Positions 1 to 8,374 of a stretch of 64,000 nt of DNA are shown here, one piece after another. The stretch's first letter is position 1. Every line of letters starts with the position of its first letter. Below the pieces are notes generated by a model that saw nothing but the letters and a program-made list of their open reading frames with translations, was not told where the DNA came from and did not search any database. The position numbers were made by a program, and so were the translations under genes. Source of the stretch: Planctomycetota bacterium (GTDB taxonomy: Bacteria > Planctomycetota > Phycisphaerae > Phycisphaerales > Phycisphaeraceae). The stretch spans positions 4,960,001 to 5,024,000 of the forward strand of contig CP066225.1 of assembly GCA_016350165.1 (NCBI GenBank). Direction: 5' to 3'.

Positions 1-19
1 TCAGAGGTGGGTTTTGTCT

Positions 20-25
20 TATAAT
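20..25 (+). promoter_or_regulatory. -10-like TATAAT before the first gene
   Basis: A perfect TATAAT lies about 48 bases upstream of the GNAT gene start at 73. The matching -35 would fall at or before the window edge, so only half of the promoter can be judged. A GGAG Shine-Dalgarno sequence lies at about 63-66. Confidence 0.3.
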
Positions 26-72
26 TGAGCTAGAAGCTGATATGTGAAGTATGTGATCTTGTGGAGCGATGA

Positions 73-564
73 ATGCTTATACGTGAAACTAAGGAACAGG
101 ATTGGGATGGGATATGGCCGATCTTTCGTGAGATTGCTGTGGCGGGTGAGACGTATGCGTATGAGCGTGATGTGAGTCAGGAGGAGGGAGAGCGACTGTG
201 GATGAGGTTGCCTCGTCAGGTGTTTGTTGTTGAAGGTGACGAGGGTGAGATTTTGGGGACGTATTACATTAAGACCAATCATGCTGGGCCGGGCGGTCAT
301 GTGTGCAATTGTGGGTATATGGTTTCGCCAGCAGCTCGTGGTCGTGGGTTGGCGACGATGATGTGTGAGCATTCTCAGAAGGTGGCGGTTGAATTGGGTT
401 ACAAGGCGATGCAGTTCAATTTGGTGGCGGCAAGTAATGATGGGGCTGTACGTTTGTGGCAGCGATTGGGGTTTGAATGTGCGGGGCGGTTGCCGGGAGC
501 GTTTGAGCATCCTGAGTTGGGGTATGTGGATGCTTTGGTTATGTACAAGTGGTTGTCTGAATAA
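73..564 (+). CDS. GNAT family N-acetyltransferase
   Basis: Predicted acetyl-CoA-dependent N-acetyltransferase of 163 residues, the usual size of a single GNAT domain. The acetyl-CoA pyrophosphate-binding motif is visible as RGRGLA at residues 89-94, preceded by the beta-4 segment YMVSPAA. The later SND (121-123) and LWQRLGF (128-134) segments match motif B of the family. A GGAG ribosome-binding site 6 bases before the ATG supports the start. The substrate cannot be told from sequence; small molecules, antibiotics or protein N-termini are all possible. It is a single gene, with a 314-base gap before the next one. Confidence 0.85.
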   Translation: MLIRETKEQDWDGIWPIFREIAVAGETYAYERDVSQEEGERLWMRLPRQVFVVEGDEGEILGTYYIKTNHAGPGGHVCNCGYMVSPAARGRGLATMMCEHSQKVAVELGYKAMQFNLVAASNDGAVRLWQRLGFECAGRLPGAFEHPELGYVDALVMYKWLSE

Positions 565-878
565 AAGTGGGAAGTGGCTGAAATGAATTTGTAAGTAGTC
601 CGTCATAATGGTGAAGACGCATATTTGTATGGCAGAGTGTGTTGGATATTTAGATAAAGCATGATGGATATGCGGATTGAGATGATGATTTGATTCAGTG
701 TCGTTAGAATTTCAGTTAAGGCATTACATGTGTCATTTTGAATAAGCTAGATTAGTGTGTGGGTCGCAATATGGGTGTGGATGTGAGACGCAATATTGTA
801 TTCTCACAATGAGAAGAGCATATTTGAAGATAGCACCAGATGATAAAAATGGGTGTTTCTTTCGGAGATGGTTAAGCC
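565..878. other. Intergenic gap, no gene seen
   Basis: No credible coding region, RNA or terminator was recognised in these 314 bases. A short direct repeat, CGCAATAT, occurs at about 768-775 and 791-798. The GGAG ribosome-binding site of the next gene lies at about 864-867. A 67-codon frame in the middle is low-complexity and overlaps the next gene out of frame, so it was not called. Confidence 0.5.
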
Positions 879-2921
879 ATGAAATTGATCATAAGATTGT
901 TTATCACGATATTCGTGTTTGTAGCTTTGAGTGGGATAGCGACGGCTGCGGAGTATGAGTATTTAAAACCGCCAAAAGGGATGCATCAAATCAAGCTGTC
1001 GAATTTGATGACGACAAAAGATGATTTCGTTAATGAAGTTTTTGTGTTTGACTATAAACAAGTGGATGGCACTCCAATTGATTTTGATATTTATGCGCAA
1101 TTTAAAGGGCGACGTGCACGAATTTCGACTTTTGGTCGTTTGAAAAATAGTGGCAAAATAAGCATACGTAAACGAGACCATTTTAGAGAAGAGCTTAAAG
1201 CGATTGAAATTGTTGTTGTGGGTCGGATGAGTTTGCCTGATGTGGGTAATAGAGAATTTATTATTTCAAATACATTACGATCTGGAAGCGTGGGTACTAC
1301 ACACTCAGTCAGATCGATGAATGAAAAAGAAAAGCAAGCATTCCAGAAGTATTTAAAGGGGAAAAAGCCGCCGAAATTGTTTCCGCCGGATCATGTGGCT
1401 GGTAATCTTGCAGAACACTTATTGCCGGGCATGAAGGTTAAGGCTGCGAGGTATGGTGAGTGGTTCCATGCTGAGGTCGTCAGTGTTAACGGTAAATCGT
1501 CCGCGGTTGTATTGCTAAATGGCGAAGATGGTTTTAGAAGTGTGAAGCTGAAGGGTTATCTTGCAATACCTAACAGTGAGATAGAGAAAGCGAAGATAGA
1601 TCCATCACAGTTCGTTGCTTCCGTGAAAAAGGTCGAGGGGTCAATGTATCCGATGCCAGGCGGTTTGGAAAAACTACCTCATGGGATCAAGTTAGTGATT
1701 GGAACACCGCTTTATAAATTGGGAGAGAAATGGGAGCCTAAGTATGTAACTTATGCTTCAGATGATTCAGTGACGCTTCGTGTTACAAGCGGTGGCAGCA
1801 ATGTATACGAGCGTAGTCATGATTTACATGGTGAGACTTTTTATATTCATAAAGATGATTTGCAAAAGCTGATTGAGCCTGAGAAATACTTTGCTGAGTT
1901 TGCTAAGAATGTTAAGCCATTGTCGAGTACACACAATGCTGATTTGATGAAGAAGTATATGGAAACAGGTGGTTATGCTTTTGAAGAGCCTATAGATGAA
2001 GAAAAAAGAGCCATCATGATGGATTTGGTTGAGTTGCCAATGGATGTTGAGTTACTCATTGGCACGCCCTTGTATAAAGAATCAATATCGGATTTTGAGA
2101 AGAAGTTTGCGGTCTATAAATTGGGCGATTCCGTTATTTTACGTGATGAGAGATTTAATCATCCGATGCATGATGATACGCACGATCGTGATGAGTTGTA
2201 TATCAAGAAAGATGTGCTGGAGAAGATTCAAAAATCGCCTCAAAAGTACTTCAAGACATATGCGAAAAATGTGCCAAAATATAAATCGCACTTCAAACCA
2301 GATGAGGACATGGTTCAGCGATATCGAAATCGTGGTGGATTTTTGTTTAGTAAACCGCTACGAAAAAAAGATTTTCCGATCAAAGGTAAGTTACCTGTCG
2401 GGACTAGGCTTGTTAATTCAAATATGAAGCTTGAAACCGGAACAGAATTGCTCGTTTATGATGATTTCAGAGATAAGTTTGAAGCGGTTACAGTATTGAA
2501 TGTCAATAGTAATGGCACAGTAAATGTGAGAGAGGATGGCGGTTCTGGATATCATTCAGAATATAGTGTTGCAATTAGACAGCTGATCATTTCTGATTTT
2601 GAGTACAGCCGTATACAAGGTAGTTCGAGGCGTGCTACAGCATCAAGAAGGGTATCGCAGCCAGTGGTAGTAGCAACGAAGGCAGTGAAAGTTGATCCCA
2701 AGGTAACACAGATTCTTAAGGAAGATGCACGGAAGTGGAAAGATGCGTCAGGTCGATTTGAAGTGAAGGCGACACTGGTCAGTGTTTCGATTGATGGTAC
2801 GGTTACACTGAAAGCAAGCAAGGATGGCAAACTGATTAAAGTGCCAATTGAAAAACTATCGGCGACTGATCAGCGTATGCTTGCGAGTGTCGCAAGAGAG
2901 GGAGAAAACCCCTTTGAATAA
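879..2921 (+). CDS. Secreted SHD1-domain protein with internal duplication
   Basis: Protein of 680 residues with a signal peptide (hydrophobic residues about 4-23, Ala-rich cleavage site ATAA/EYEY). The C-terminal 65 residues (about 616-673) look like the SLA1 homology domain 1 (SHD1), with the pattern RKWKDASGRFEV...VTLKASKDGKLIKVPIEKLS. This domain is very common in planctomycete exported proteins. Residues about 265-373 and 385-495 are a tandem duplication: both contain IGTPLYK, a DDSVTLR/GDSVILR strand, a KxY/F(F/A)xxxAKNV helix and a GG(Y/F)xF end. The function is unknown, and it was probably exported or surface-bound. The GGAG ribosome-binding site is 11 bases upstream. Confidence 0.75.
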   Translation: MKLIIRLFITIFVFVALSGIATAAEYEYLKPPKGMHQIKLSNLMTTKDDFVNEVFVFDYKQVDGTPIDFDIYAQFKGRRARISTFGRLKNSGKISIRKRDHFREELKAIEIVVVGRMSLPDVGNREFIISNTLRSGSVGTTHSVRSMNEKEKQAFQKYLKGKKPPKLFPPDHVAGNLAEHLLPGMKVKAARYGEWFHAEVVSVNGKSSAVVLLNGEDGFRSVKLKGYLAIPNSEIEKAKIDPSQFVASVKKVEGSMYPMPGGLEKLPHGIKLVIGTPLYKLGEKWEPKYVTYASDDSVTLRVTSGGSNVYERSHDLHGETFYIHKDDLQKLIEPEKYFAEFAKNVKPLSSTHNADLMKKYMETGGYAFEEPIDEEKRAIMMDLVELPMDVELLIGTPLYKESISDFEKKFAVYKLGDSVILRDERFNHPMHDDTHDRDELYIKKDVLEKIQKSPQKYFKTYAKNVPKYKSHFKPDEDMVQRYRNRGGFLFSKPLRKKDFPIKGKLPVGTRLVNSNMKLETGTELLVYDDFRDKFEAVTVLNVNSNGTVNVREDGGSGYHSEYSVAIRQLIISDFEYSRIQGSSRRATASRRVSQPVVVATKAVKVDPKVTQILKEDARKWKDASGRFEVKATLVSVSIDGTVTLKASKDGKLIKVPIEKLSATDQRMLASVAREGENPFE

Positions 2922-2936
2922 AGGGTAATTAGAATT

Positions 2937-3449
2937 TTACTCAAAACTAAAATCGTCATCATTTTCATCGTCGGTGGAAGATGGCGATTTTTTATTTTTA
3001 CGTTTGAAGAGGACGTGGTCGATAGAAGCGGGGCCCGGTCCGATGATGAGAAGCAAGAAAGCGAGTGTTGCAAGGATGTAGTTGTAGTGGAATGGGAGTG
3101 TTTCGGTTTCGAGAGCTGTGTAGCCAAGCTTTTGTGTTAGTGCGATGAGGATTGCAATGAGGGTGAGTGTGATAAGTGCAGCGGCTGTGCGAGTAAAGAA
3201 ACCAAACACCAAGCAGGCGCCCATGAGCACTTCAATGAATGGCAATGAGTAGCCAAAGGATTTAGCGAGGTATGGGGGGAGCCACTCTGGAACCAGCGGT
3301 GTGAACTTCTCATCATAGAAAACAGATAAGCCGAGTTGGAATTTTTGTATGCCAATGAGTGCGATGAAGGTGCCGAGTGCGAGGCGGTTGATTAGTGTTG
3401 CGAATGAGAGGAGGAAGCCGAGTTTTTGTGGAGGTTTGATCTGTGGCAT
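2937..3449 (-). CDS. DoxX family membrane protein
   Basis: Small integral membrane protein of about 170 residues with four hydrophobic segments, typical of the DoxX/DoxD family. It begins near MPQIKPPQKLGFLLSFATLINRLA, followed by RLALGTFIALIGIQKF and an EVLMGACLVFGF segment, and ends with a charged Ser/Asp-rich tail. The open frame extends upstream to 3584, but that would overlap proC and add low-complexity residues, so the internal ATG at 3449 is preferred. It follows proC on the same strand with about 100 bases between. The role is unclear; family members take part in thiosulfate/quinone or redox chemistry. Confidence 0.75.
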   Translation of the reverse strand: MPQIKPPQKLGFLLSFATLINRLALGTFIALIGIQKFQLGLSVFYDEKFTPLVPEWLPPYLAKSFGYSLPFIEVLMGACLVFGFFTRTAAALITLTLIAILIALTQKLGYTALETETLPFHYNYILATLAFLLLIIGPGPASIDHVLFKRKNKKSPSSTDDENDDDFSFE

Positions 3450-3547
3450 GATTGCTCTGAAGATTTTGTTATGTTGGATGATGGGTTTGAGGTTGAGTGA
3501 CTGCAAATGAGTCATACTTGAGGCTATTTGTAGGTTAGGCAGTTGCT

Positions 3548-4372
3548 TTAGAGGTTGCCAAGTTCGATAGATCGGTCGTGACAAGCGACGGTGCCTTGCT
3601 TAATGACATCGGAGAGGCCTAGCGAATCCATCTTGTTAATAGCTGCTTCGGTCGTACCTTTAGGTGAGGTCACCTTGCGACGTAGTTCTGTCGGTGTATC
3701 GGAAGATTGATCCATGAGCAACGCTGAGCCTAGGATTGTTTGGGTTACGAGTTCGTGTGCGTGTTCAGGGAGGCCAAGTTCCTGAGCAGTTTTTTGCAGT
3801 GCTTCAGCGATGAAGAAAATATAAGCGGGGCCTGAACCCGAGATAGCGGTAATGAGGTGAAGCTGTTCTTCCGTGACTCGGACAGCTTTGTTGGTTGCTG
3901 CATTGAAGAGCTGGTATGCAAATTCATCATCTCCTTGGGAGCAGTTTTTGCCGAGTGAGACGCCAGCCATGCCGCGATTAACCATGATCGGTGTGTTCGG
4001 CATGACACGTACGATCTTGATACCTTCAGCTTCGGGGTTGAGATTTATTATGGCGTTGTGAATCTTTTCTGCGGAGATGCCTGCCATGATGGAAATGACG
4101 GTTTGTTTTGGTGAGAGTGATGACGCAAAGGTTGCTAGGGCATCGTTCATCATTTGCGGCTTGAATGCGAACATAATTTGTTCAGCTTGAGCGGCGGCGT
4201 CAGCAGATGATTGAGTCACATGAATACCAACTGAGGCAAAGATGTCTCGGCGATCAGAGGAAGGGTCGGCAGCAATGATTTGTTCGGGTTTGAGTGTACC
4301 TGAAGAGATTGCTGAGCGTGCGATGGCTTCGGCCATATTTCCAGCACCGATGAATGCGAGTTTGTATTGCAT
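3548..4372 (-). CDS. proC: Pyrroline-5-carboxylate reductase
   Basis: Catalyses the last step of proline synthesis, NAD(P)H-dependent reduction of pyrroline-5-carboxylate in the cytoplasm. It is 274 residues, the standard length. The N-terminal Rossmann motif FIGAGNMAEAI is present, as are VRVMPNTPIMV and AISGSGPAYIF. The C-terminal family signature LRRKVTSPKGTTEAAI sits near residues 230-246. A GGAG site lies nine bases before the ATG. tyrA, another dehydrogenase of amino-acid synthesis, lies upstream on the same strand about 110 bases away, so co-transcription is possible. Confidence 0.95.
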   Translation of the reverse strand: MQYKLAFIGAGNMAEAIARSAISSGTLKPEQIIAADPSSDRRDIFASVGIHVTQSSADAAAQAEQIMFAFKPQMMNDALATFASSLSPKQTVISIMAGISAEKIHNAIINLNPEAEGIKIVRVMPNTPIMVNRGMAGVSLGKNCSQGDDEFAYQLFNAATNKAVRVTEEQLHLITAISGSGPAYIFFIAEALQKTAQELGLPEHAHELVTQTILGSALLMDQSSDTPTELRRKVTSPKGTTEAAINKMDSLGLSDVIKQGTVACHDRSIELGNL

Positions 4373-4484
4373 GTGTATTACTCCATCTAATCAAAAATTA
4401 GAACAGATGCTCAAACCAATAATGCTTGCTAAGGTCATGCATCTTCAGGCATCTTTTGTAAAAGTATTCTAGCGGATACTTCGC

Positions 4485-5357
4485 TTATGAGTTTTCTGGT
4501 GAAAAGCGTTTTTTCATCCATTCGTCACGGTGAGTCATCGAAGTGTTCAGGAGCTTGAGCAGTGCATTTTGGTTATCCTGATCGAGGATGTTGATGAGAT
4601 TGTCGATGTTTTCACGGTATTGTTTGAGGGCTGTGATGAGGGCGGGTCGATTGGCTGACATGATATCGACACGCATGGGTGGGTTTGAGGAAGCGAGACG
4701 CGTTGTATCACGAAAGCCCGTTGAGGCAACATCGTAGCCGCCAAGAGTGTTGGCGGTTTGAATGAGCATCGCAGCAGCTGCATGAGGTAAATGAGATACG
4801 ACAGCCGTTTCAGTATCATGCTGCTTGGGGGTCATGGTGAGGATGTTCATGCCCAGTGATTGCCAGAGTGCGGTGACGGTTGTGATGACCTGCGGATTGG
4901 TGTCATTTTCAGGTGTGAGGATGCATGGTTTGTCTGGGAACAGATCGGCAGAGGCTGATTCAGGGCCCTGCTTTTCCGAGCCGGCCATGGGGTGAGAGCC
5001 AAGGAAAAGGGATGGGTCGGTTAAGTGATGGTGAGCTGAGTTCACAACAGAAGATTTGGTGGAGCCAACATCGGTTATGAACAAATCAGGCCGTTGTAGA
5101 GGGGCGATGAGCGAGAAAATATAGTCAAAGCCTGAAAGTGGAACGGCGATCACGGCCAGATCGGCATCAGCGAGTGAATCGCTGATTTTGTCATATGGCA
5201 CGTCAATTGCACCAACTGATGCAGCTTTTTCGGCTGATTCGAGGTTTCTTGAGACACCAGCCACTTTTTTTGCAAAGCCGGATTGCTTCGCGGCCAGGCC
5301 AACTGAGGCCCCCAAGAGGCCCGTGCCGATGATTGTGAGTTGGTTGATTTGGGTCAT
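4485..5357 (-). CDS. tyrA: Prephenate/arogenate dehydrogenase
   Basis: Oxidative decarboxylation of prephenate (or arogenate) in tyrosine synthesis. The protein is 290 residues with an N-terminal dinucleotide-binding motif TIIGTGLLGASVG (about residues 7-19). The catalytic-region motif LGSHPMAGSEKQG holds the conserved His. The C-terminal half is helical, and the conserved FRDTTRLA segment is present. It has no chorismate mutase or ACT domain fused. AGGA lies 8 bases before the start. Divergent from accA with 210 bases between. Confidence 0.92.
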   Translation of the reverse strand: MTQINQLTIIGTGLLGASVGLAAKQSGFAKKVAGVSRNLESAEKAASVGAIDVPYDKISDSLADADLAVIAVPLSGFDYIFSLIAPLQRPDLFITDVGSTKSSVVNSAHHHLTDPSLFLGSHPMAGSEKQGPESASADLFPDKPCILTPENDTNPQVITTVTALWQSLGMNILTMTPKQHDTETAVVSHLPHAAAAMLIQTANTLGGYDVASTGFRDTTRLASSNPPMRVDIMSANRPALITALKQYRENIDNLINILDQDNQNALLKLLNTSMTHRDEWMKKRFSPENS

Positions 5358-5567
5358 TGTTGCTGTTCCTGTGAGTGAATCATCGTTAAGATATCAGGAT
5401 TGTCGAGCAAAGTCCTCCCTGGGATACGACTTGTCCACCATTAGCGTTGTGGGTCGTGCCAATCATGGCAGAGGCTTTTTGAGGATCATATGAGCTGCAA
5501 GGAGATGCGGCTCAATGTAGCGGCGTTGGAGATCGTTGCTGCAAGGTAAAATGGAGATTCGCGTGTT

Positions 5568-6560
5568 ATGAGTTCAATGAACATCTATGAACTGGAATTC
5601 GAACGCCCATTAATCGCTTTGGAAAAACAGATTTCAGAGCTAGAAGCTCAGAACGATCCAGAGCGGTCTGCTGTGGGTATTGATGCGGATGTTGATCTGG
5701 GGGTTGAAATCGGTGAGTTGCGAGCTTCGCATGAAGCGATGCTGAAGAAGATCTATGCCAATTTAAGTCCAGTTAATACGGTCAAGGTTGCTCGTCATCC
5801 AAACCGACCGCAAACGATGGACTACATTAAAGCATTTGTAAAAGATTTTTGTGAATTACATGGCGATCGTAATTATGCAGACGACCGTGCGATTATTTGT
5901 GGGTTTGGCCGAATTGGCAAAACCAAATGCGTCATCATTGGGCATAATAAAGGCAAAGATACTGCTGGAAAAATCAAATGTAATTTTGGCTGTGCTCACC
6001 CTGAAGGGTATCGAAAAGCATTGCGAATTATGCAGCTTGGTGAAAAATACGGCTTACCAATCGTTACTTTGATCGATACACCAGGTGCATATCCGGGGAT
6101 TGGAGCTGAAGAGCGCGGGCAAGCCGAGGCAATTGCGGTCAATCTACGTGAAATGAGTCGTTTGAAGGTGCCGATCATCTCAGTTGTGATTGGTGAAGGT
6201 GGTTCGGGGGGGGCGCTTGGTATTGGTGTTGGGGACAGGATTGCGATGTTACAATATAGCTGGTGGTCAGTGATTAGCCCTGAAGGTTGTGCCTCGATTC
6301 TTTGGAAAACATCCACACCTGAGACGAATGCCAATGCTGCAGAAGTATTACATCTGACAGCTAAAGACAATCTTGATTTGGGGATTGTTGATGATGTGAT
6401 CAAAGAGCCTTTAGGTGGTGCTCATCGTGATAGAACCGTTGCTGCCGCACAAGTAGAAAAATATCTACTGGGTGCGTTACGCGATTTAAAGAGATTTAAG
6501 ACTAATAACTTGCTTAATAAGCGATATAAGCGTCTGCGAGCAATGGGTAGAACTGCATAG
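5568..6560 (+). CDS. accA: Acetyl-CoA carboxylase carboxyltransferase alpha subunit
   Basis: Alpha subunit of the carboxyltransferase that moves the carboxyl group from biotin to acetyl-CoA, giving malonyl-CoA for fatty-acid synthesis. It is 330 residues. The N-terminal helix (ELEFERPLIALEKQI) and the core ELHGDRNYADDRAIICGFGR, HNKGKDTAGK, GMAHPEG-like CAHPEGYRKA, LIDTPGAYPGIGAEERGQ and GEGGSGGALGI are all recognisable. The partner accD is not in this window. A GGAG lies about 11 bases before the ATG. Transcription ends in a hairpin plus T-tract just downstream. Confidence 0.96.
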   Translation: MSSMNIYELEFERPLIALEKQISELEAQNDPERSAVGIDADVDLGVEIGELRASHEAMLKKIYANLSPVNTVKVARHPNRPQTMDYIKAFVKDFCELHGDRNYADDRAIICGFGRIGKTKCVIIGHNKGKDTAGKIKCNFGCAHPEGYRKALRIMQLGEKYGLPIVTLIDTPGAYPGIGAEERGQAEAIAVNLREMSRLKVPIISVVIGEGGSGGALGIGVGDRIAMLQYSWWSVISPEGCASILWKTSTPETNANAAEVLHLTAKDNLDLGIVDDVIKEPLGGAHRDRTVAAAQVEKYLLGALRDLKRFKTNNLLNKRYKRLRAMGRTA

Positions 6561-6608
6561 CGCGGCGTATTATCGGTCGATTCGGGCTGTAATGATTAGG
6601 TAATTCAG

Positions 6609-6643
6609 AAAAACTGCGAAATTCAGACATCGCGGTTTTTTTT
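6609..6643 (+). terminator. Rho-independent terminator after accA
   Basis: Stem AAACTGCG (6611-6618) pairs with CGCGGTTT (6631-6638, one GU pair) and is followed by a run of T. It lies about 50 bases after the accA stop codon. Confidence 0.7.
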
Positions 6644-6644
6644 A

Positions 6645-6672
6645 TTGGTTTTTGCTAATAAAAACCGATAAT
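6645..6672 (+). promoter_or_regulatory. Candidate promoter for a small RNA
   Basis: TTGGTT at 6645-6650 and GATAAT at 6667-6672 are separated by 16 bases, a good fit to a housekeeping sigma promoter. Start of transcription would be near 6679. The same stretch also forms a 10-bp inverted repeat (ATTGGTTTTT / AAAAACCGAT), so it could instead be part of a terminator. Confidence 0.35.
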
Positions 6673-6678
6673 AAAAGT

Positions 6679-6767
6679 ACAACTCGTGACCTGTTCATAA
6701 TGTAATGAGAAGCCAATTCATTACGGCATTTTCTGGAATACCGGAGCAGAGCGTCACGGGTTTTTTT
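6679..6767 (+). ncRNA. Candidate structured small RNA with own terminator
   Basis: A 9-bp stem (ACTCGTGAC 6682-6690 with GTCACGGGT 6753-6761) closes a loop that holds two further hairpins. One is GTAATGA / TCATTAC (6702-6708 with 6718-6724). The other is CTGG-AATA-CCGG (6733-6744). Together they make a three-way junction directly followed by seven T residues. There is no open reading frame, and the nearest plus-strand gene downstream is more than 3 kb away, so it is unlikely to be a riboswitch. No known family was recognised. This is inference from hand folding. Confidence 0.4.
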
Positions 6768-6906
6768 ATGCGCATTTCGAACTCCGTCTTTGCAATTCCA
6801 ATCATCAAGCATCTCTAAGCTGTAGATGTTTAATGCTACATAAAGCTAACTAACCATTAGATAGTGGGTAAATGTTTTATGTGTATATTGAGTATGTTAA
6901 GTTAGT

Positions 6907-6946
6907 AAAAAACAAGACGCTGATGAAGTTAATCATCCGCGCCTTG
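6907..6946 (-). terminator. Terminator after the Gfo/Idh/MocA gene
   Basis: Read on the minus strand, CAAGGCGC-(G)GATGA pairs with TCATC-(A)GCGTCTTG over about 13 bp and is followed by TTTTTT. It lies about 55 bases past the stop codon of the 7000-7998 gene. Confidence 0.75.
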
Positions 6947-6999
6947 TCAGTGGGTCCAAGATTTAATTGTTGAGCTGTTCACTTACTCAACACTGCGTT

Positions 7000-7998
7000 T
7001 CAGCAGCAGCAAGCCGTTTGATTTTGTGCATCAGAAACAATTTTCGCTACATTCAAACCATCTACGAATGTTGCCAGATCGCTTTCAGTGCCGTTCTGGA
7101 TTTTTTCAATAAAGGCTTTCATTTGACCGCCAAAACGTCCAAGCGGTGCATCCAGTTCGATTTCTTCAACACCTTTAACGCCTGCGACGGATTTGAAGAT
7201 GATGTTGGCCTTGCAGTAGTCATAGAAGAAGCTAGCTTTTTCTGTAACCACGTTGACCTGAAAACGCATTGCTTCATTCCATCCCGAATTGATGGTACCT
7301 GCAACTGGTAGTTCAGTTTTTTCGTCTGCTTTGACGAGGACGGTAGCATTGGATTCGCCGCGACCTTCCCAGCCATTAAAGAGTACAGCGCCAACTAGTT
7401 CCGGCTTGCCTGCGAGATATTGGAACATATCTAAGCTGTGGCAAGCAGTGTCGATGAGTGAACCGCCGCCGCTTAGCTTAGGATCAGACATCCAGTGGTC
7501 TTTCATCTGAGGCATTGGGCAAGCAAAGGTATTTTCAATACGTACTAAGCGGCCAAATTCACCAGACTCAACAAGCTTTTTAATCTCAGTGATACCCGAT
7601 TCAAAGCGATGACAGTACGCTGTCGCACATACGAGATCGGGATATGACGCAGCCATGTCTGTTAGTTTTAGAGCGTCCTCGTAGGAGCTTGCCATTGGCT
7701 TCTCCATTAGAACGTGCTTGCCGCTCTTTAAGGCTGCTTCTACGAGTGGTATACGAATTGATGGGGGGGTGCAGATTACAACAGCGTCAACTGTTGAGAA
7801 AGTTTCAGTGTCTGCAACGATCTCATCAAAATGCGCGTATGCCTTGGCATCGTTCGCTTCTGCAATCGCTTTTGCGGCTTCTGAGTTTGGATCAGCAACA
7901 GCGACGATTTTGGCTGGGCCATTTAACTGCTCGACCGCAGCAACATGTGCTGAAGCTATGCCACCTGCACCTATAAGACATATGCTTGTTTGTTTCAT
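7000..7998 (-). CDS. Gfo/Idh/MocA family oxidoreductase
   Basis: NAD(P)-dependent oxidoreductase-like protein of 332 residues. The N-terminal Rossmann motif is CLIGAGGIASAHVAAV (about residues 7-22), followed by a DPN acidic tip. The family motif EKPMASSYEDA (about 99-109) carries the conserved Lys of the EKP signature. Residues GGGSLIDTACHSLDMFQYL match the GG..xDxGxHxxD motif of the C-terminal domain. The substrate is probably a sugar or sugar acid but cannot be named. The protein ends with a run of three cysteines (TACCC), which is unusual. It has its own terminator. Confidence 0.88.
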   Translation of the reverse strand: MKQTSICLIGAGGIASAHVAAVEQLNGPAKIVAVADPNSEAAKAIAEANDAKAYAHFDEIVADTETFSTVDAVVICTPPSIRIPLVEAALKSGKHVLMEKPMASSYEDALKLTDMAASYPDLVCATAYCHRFESGITEIKKLVESGEFGRLVRIENTFACPMPQMKDHWMSDPKLSGGGSLIDTACHSLDMFQYLAGKPELVGAVLFNGWEGRGESNATVLVKADEKTELPVAGTINSGWNEAMRFQVNVVTEKASFFYDYCKANIIFKSVAGVKGVEEIELDAPLGRFGGQMKAFIEKIQNGTESDLATFVDGLNVAKIVSDAQNQTACCC

Positions 7999-8322
7999 AG
8001 TTTCTGGATTTTAGCATATGTTTTCTATCATGGAATAGCGTTGTTGAATAAAAGATAAAAAAAGTAATTGAATTGTATAAACTTATAAATAACAGATGTT
8101 TACCGATGTGTTATGTGTGGAAATTTTATGCACAGAGTATATAAGGTGTTTGTGGGTGCTCTGTGTGAGTTTGAATATGCCAAAGGTATTTCAGCTTATC
8201 GTATCAAAAAAATAATTATAAGTAGTTTGGTGTCAGTAAATAATAATGTTTCATAAGTCTTTCTATTGTTATGTATAGGACTGTATCTGAGTGTTGCGAT
8301 TTTGAAAGTACCTGCGCGCATG
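7999..8322. other. AT-rich intergenic gap upstream of the Gfo/Idh gene
   Basis: No gene or clear RNA was seen. Read on the minus strand, an extended -10-like TGCTAAAAT lies about 18 bases upstream of the Gfo/Idh start without a convincing -35. The far end holds the terminator of the HEAT-repeat gene. Confidence 0.4.
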
Positions 8323-8350
8323 AAAAAAGCAGGCCCAAGGACCTGCTTTA
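8323..8350 (-). terminator. Terminator after the HEAT-repeat gene
   Basis: On the minus strand, AAGCAGGTCC-TTG-GGCCTGCTT is followed by a T run. It lies about 25 bases past the stop codon. Confidence 0.8.
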
Positions 8351-8374
8351 TTTTTTATATTTTAACCAGATGGG

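Noticed and set aside
19-606. 195-codon minus-strand frame over the first gene
   Set aside because: It is antisense to the GNAT gene, which has clear family motifs and a ribosome-binding site; the antisense protein is His/Leu/Thr-rich shadow sequence.
5358-5567. Leader-peptide attenuator for tyrA
   Set aside because: The only short minus-strand frame upstream (MILKKPLP) has no Tyr or Phe codons and no terminator hairpin follows.
6682-6767. Riboswitch
   Set aside because: The structured unit ends in a terminator with no plus-strand gene behind it for more than 3 kb, so no gene would be controlled in cis.
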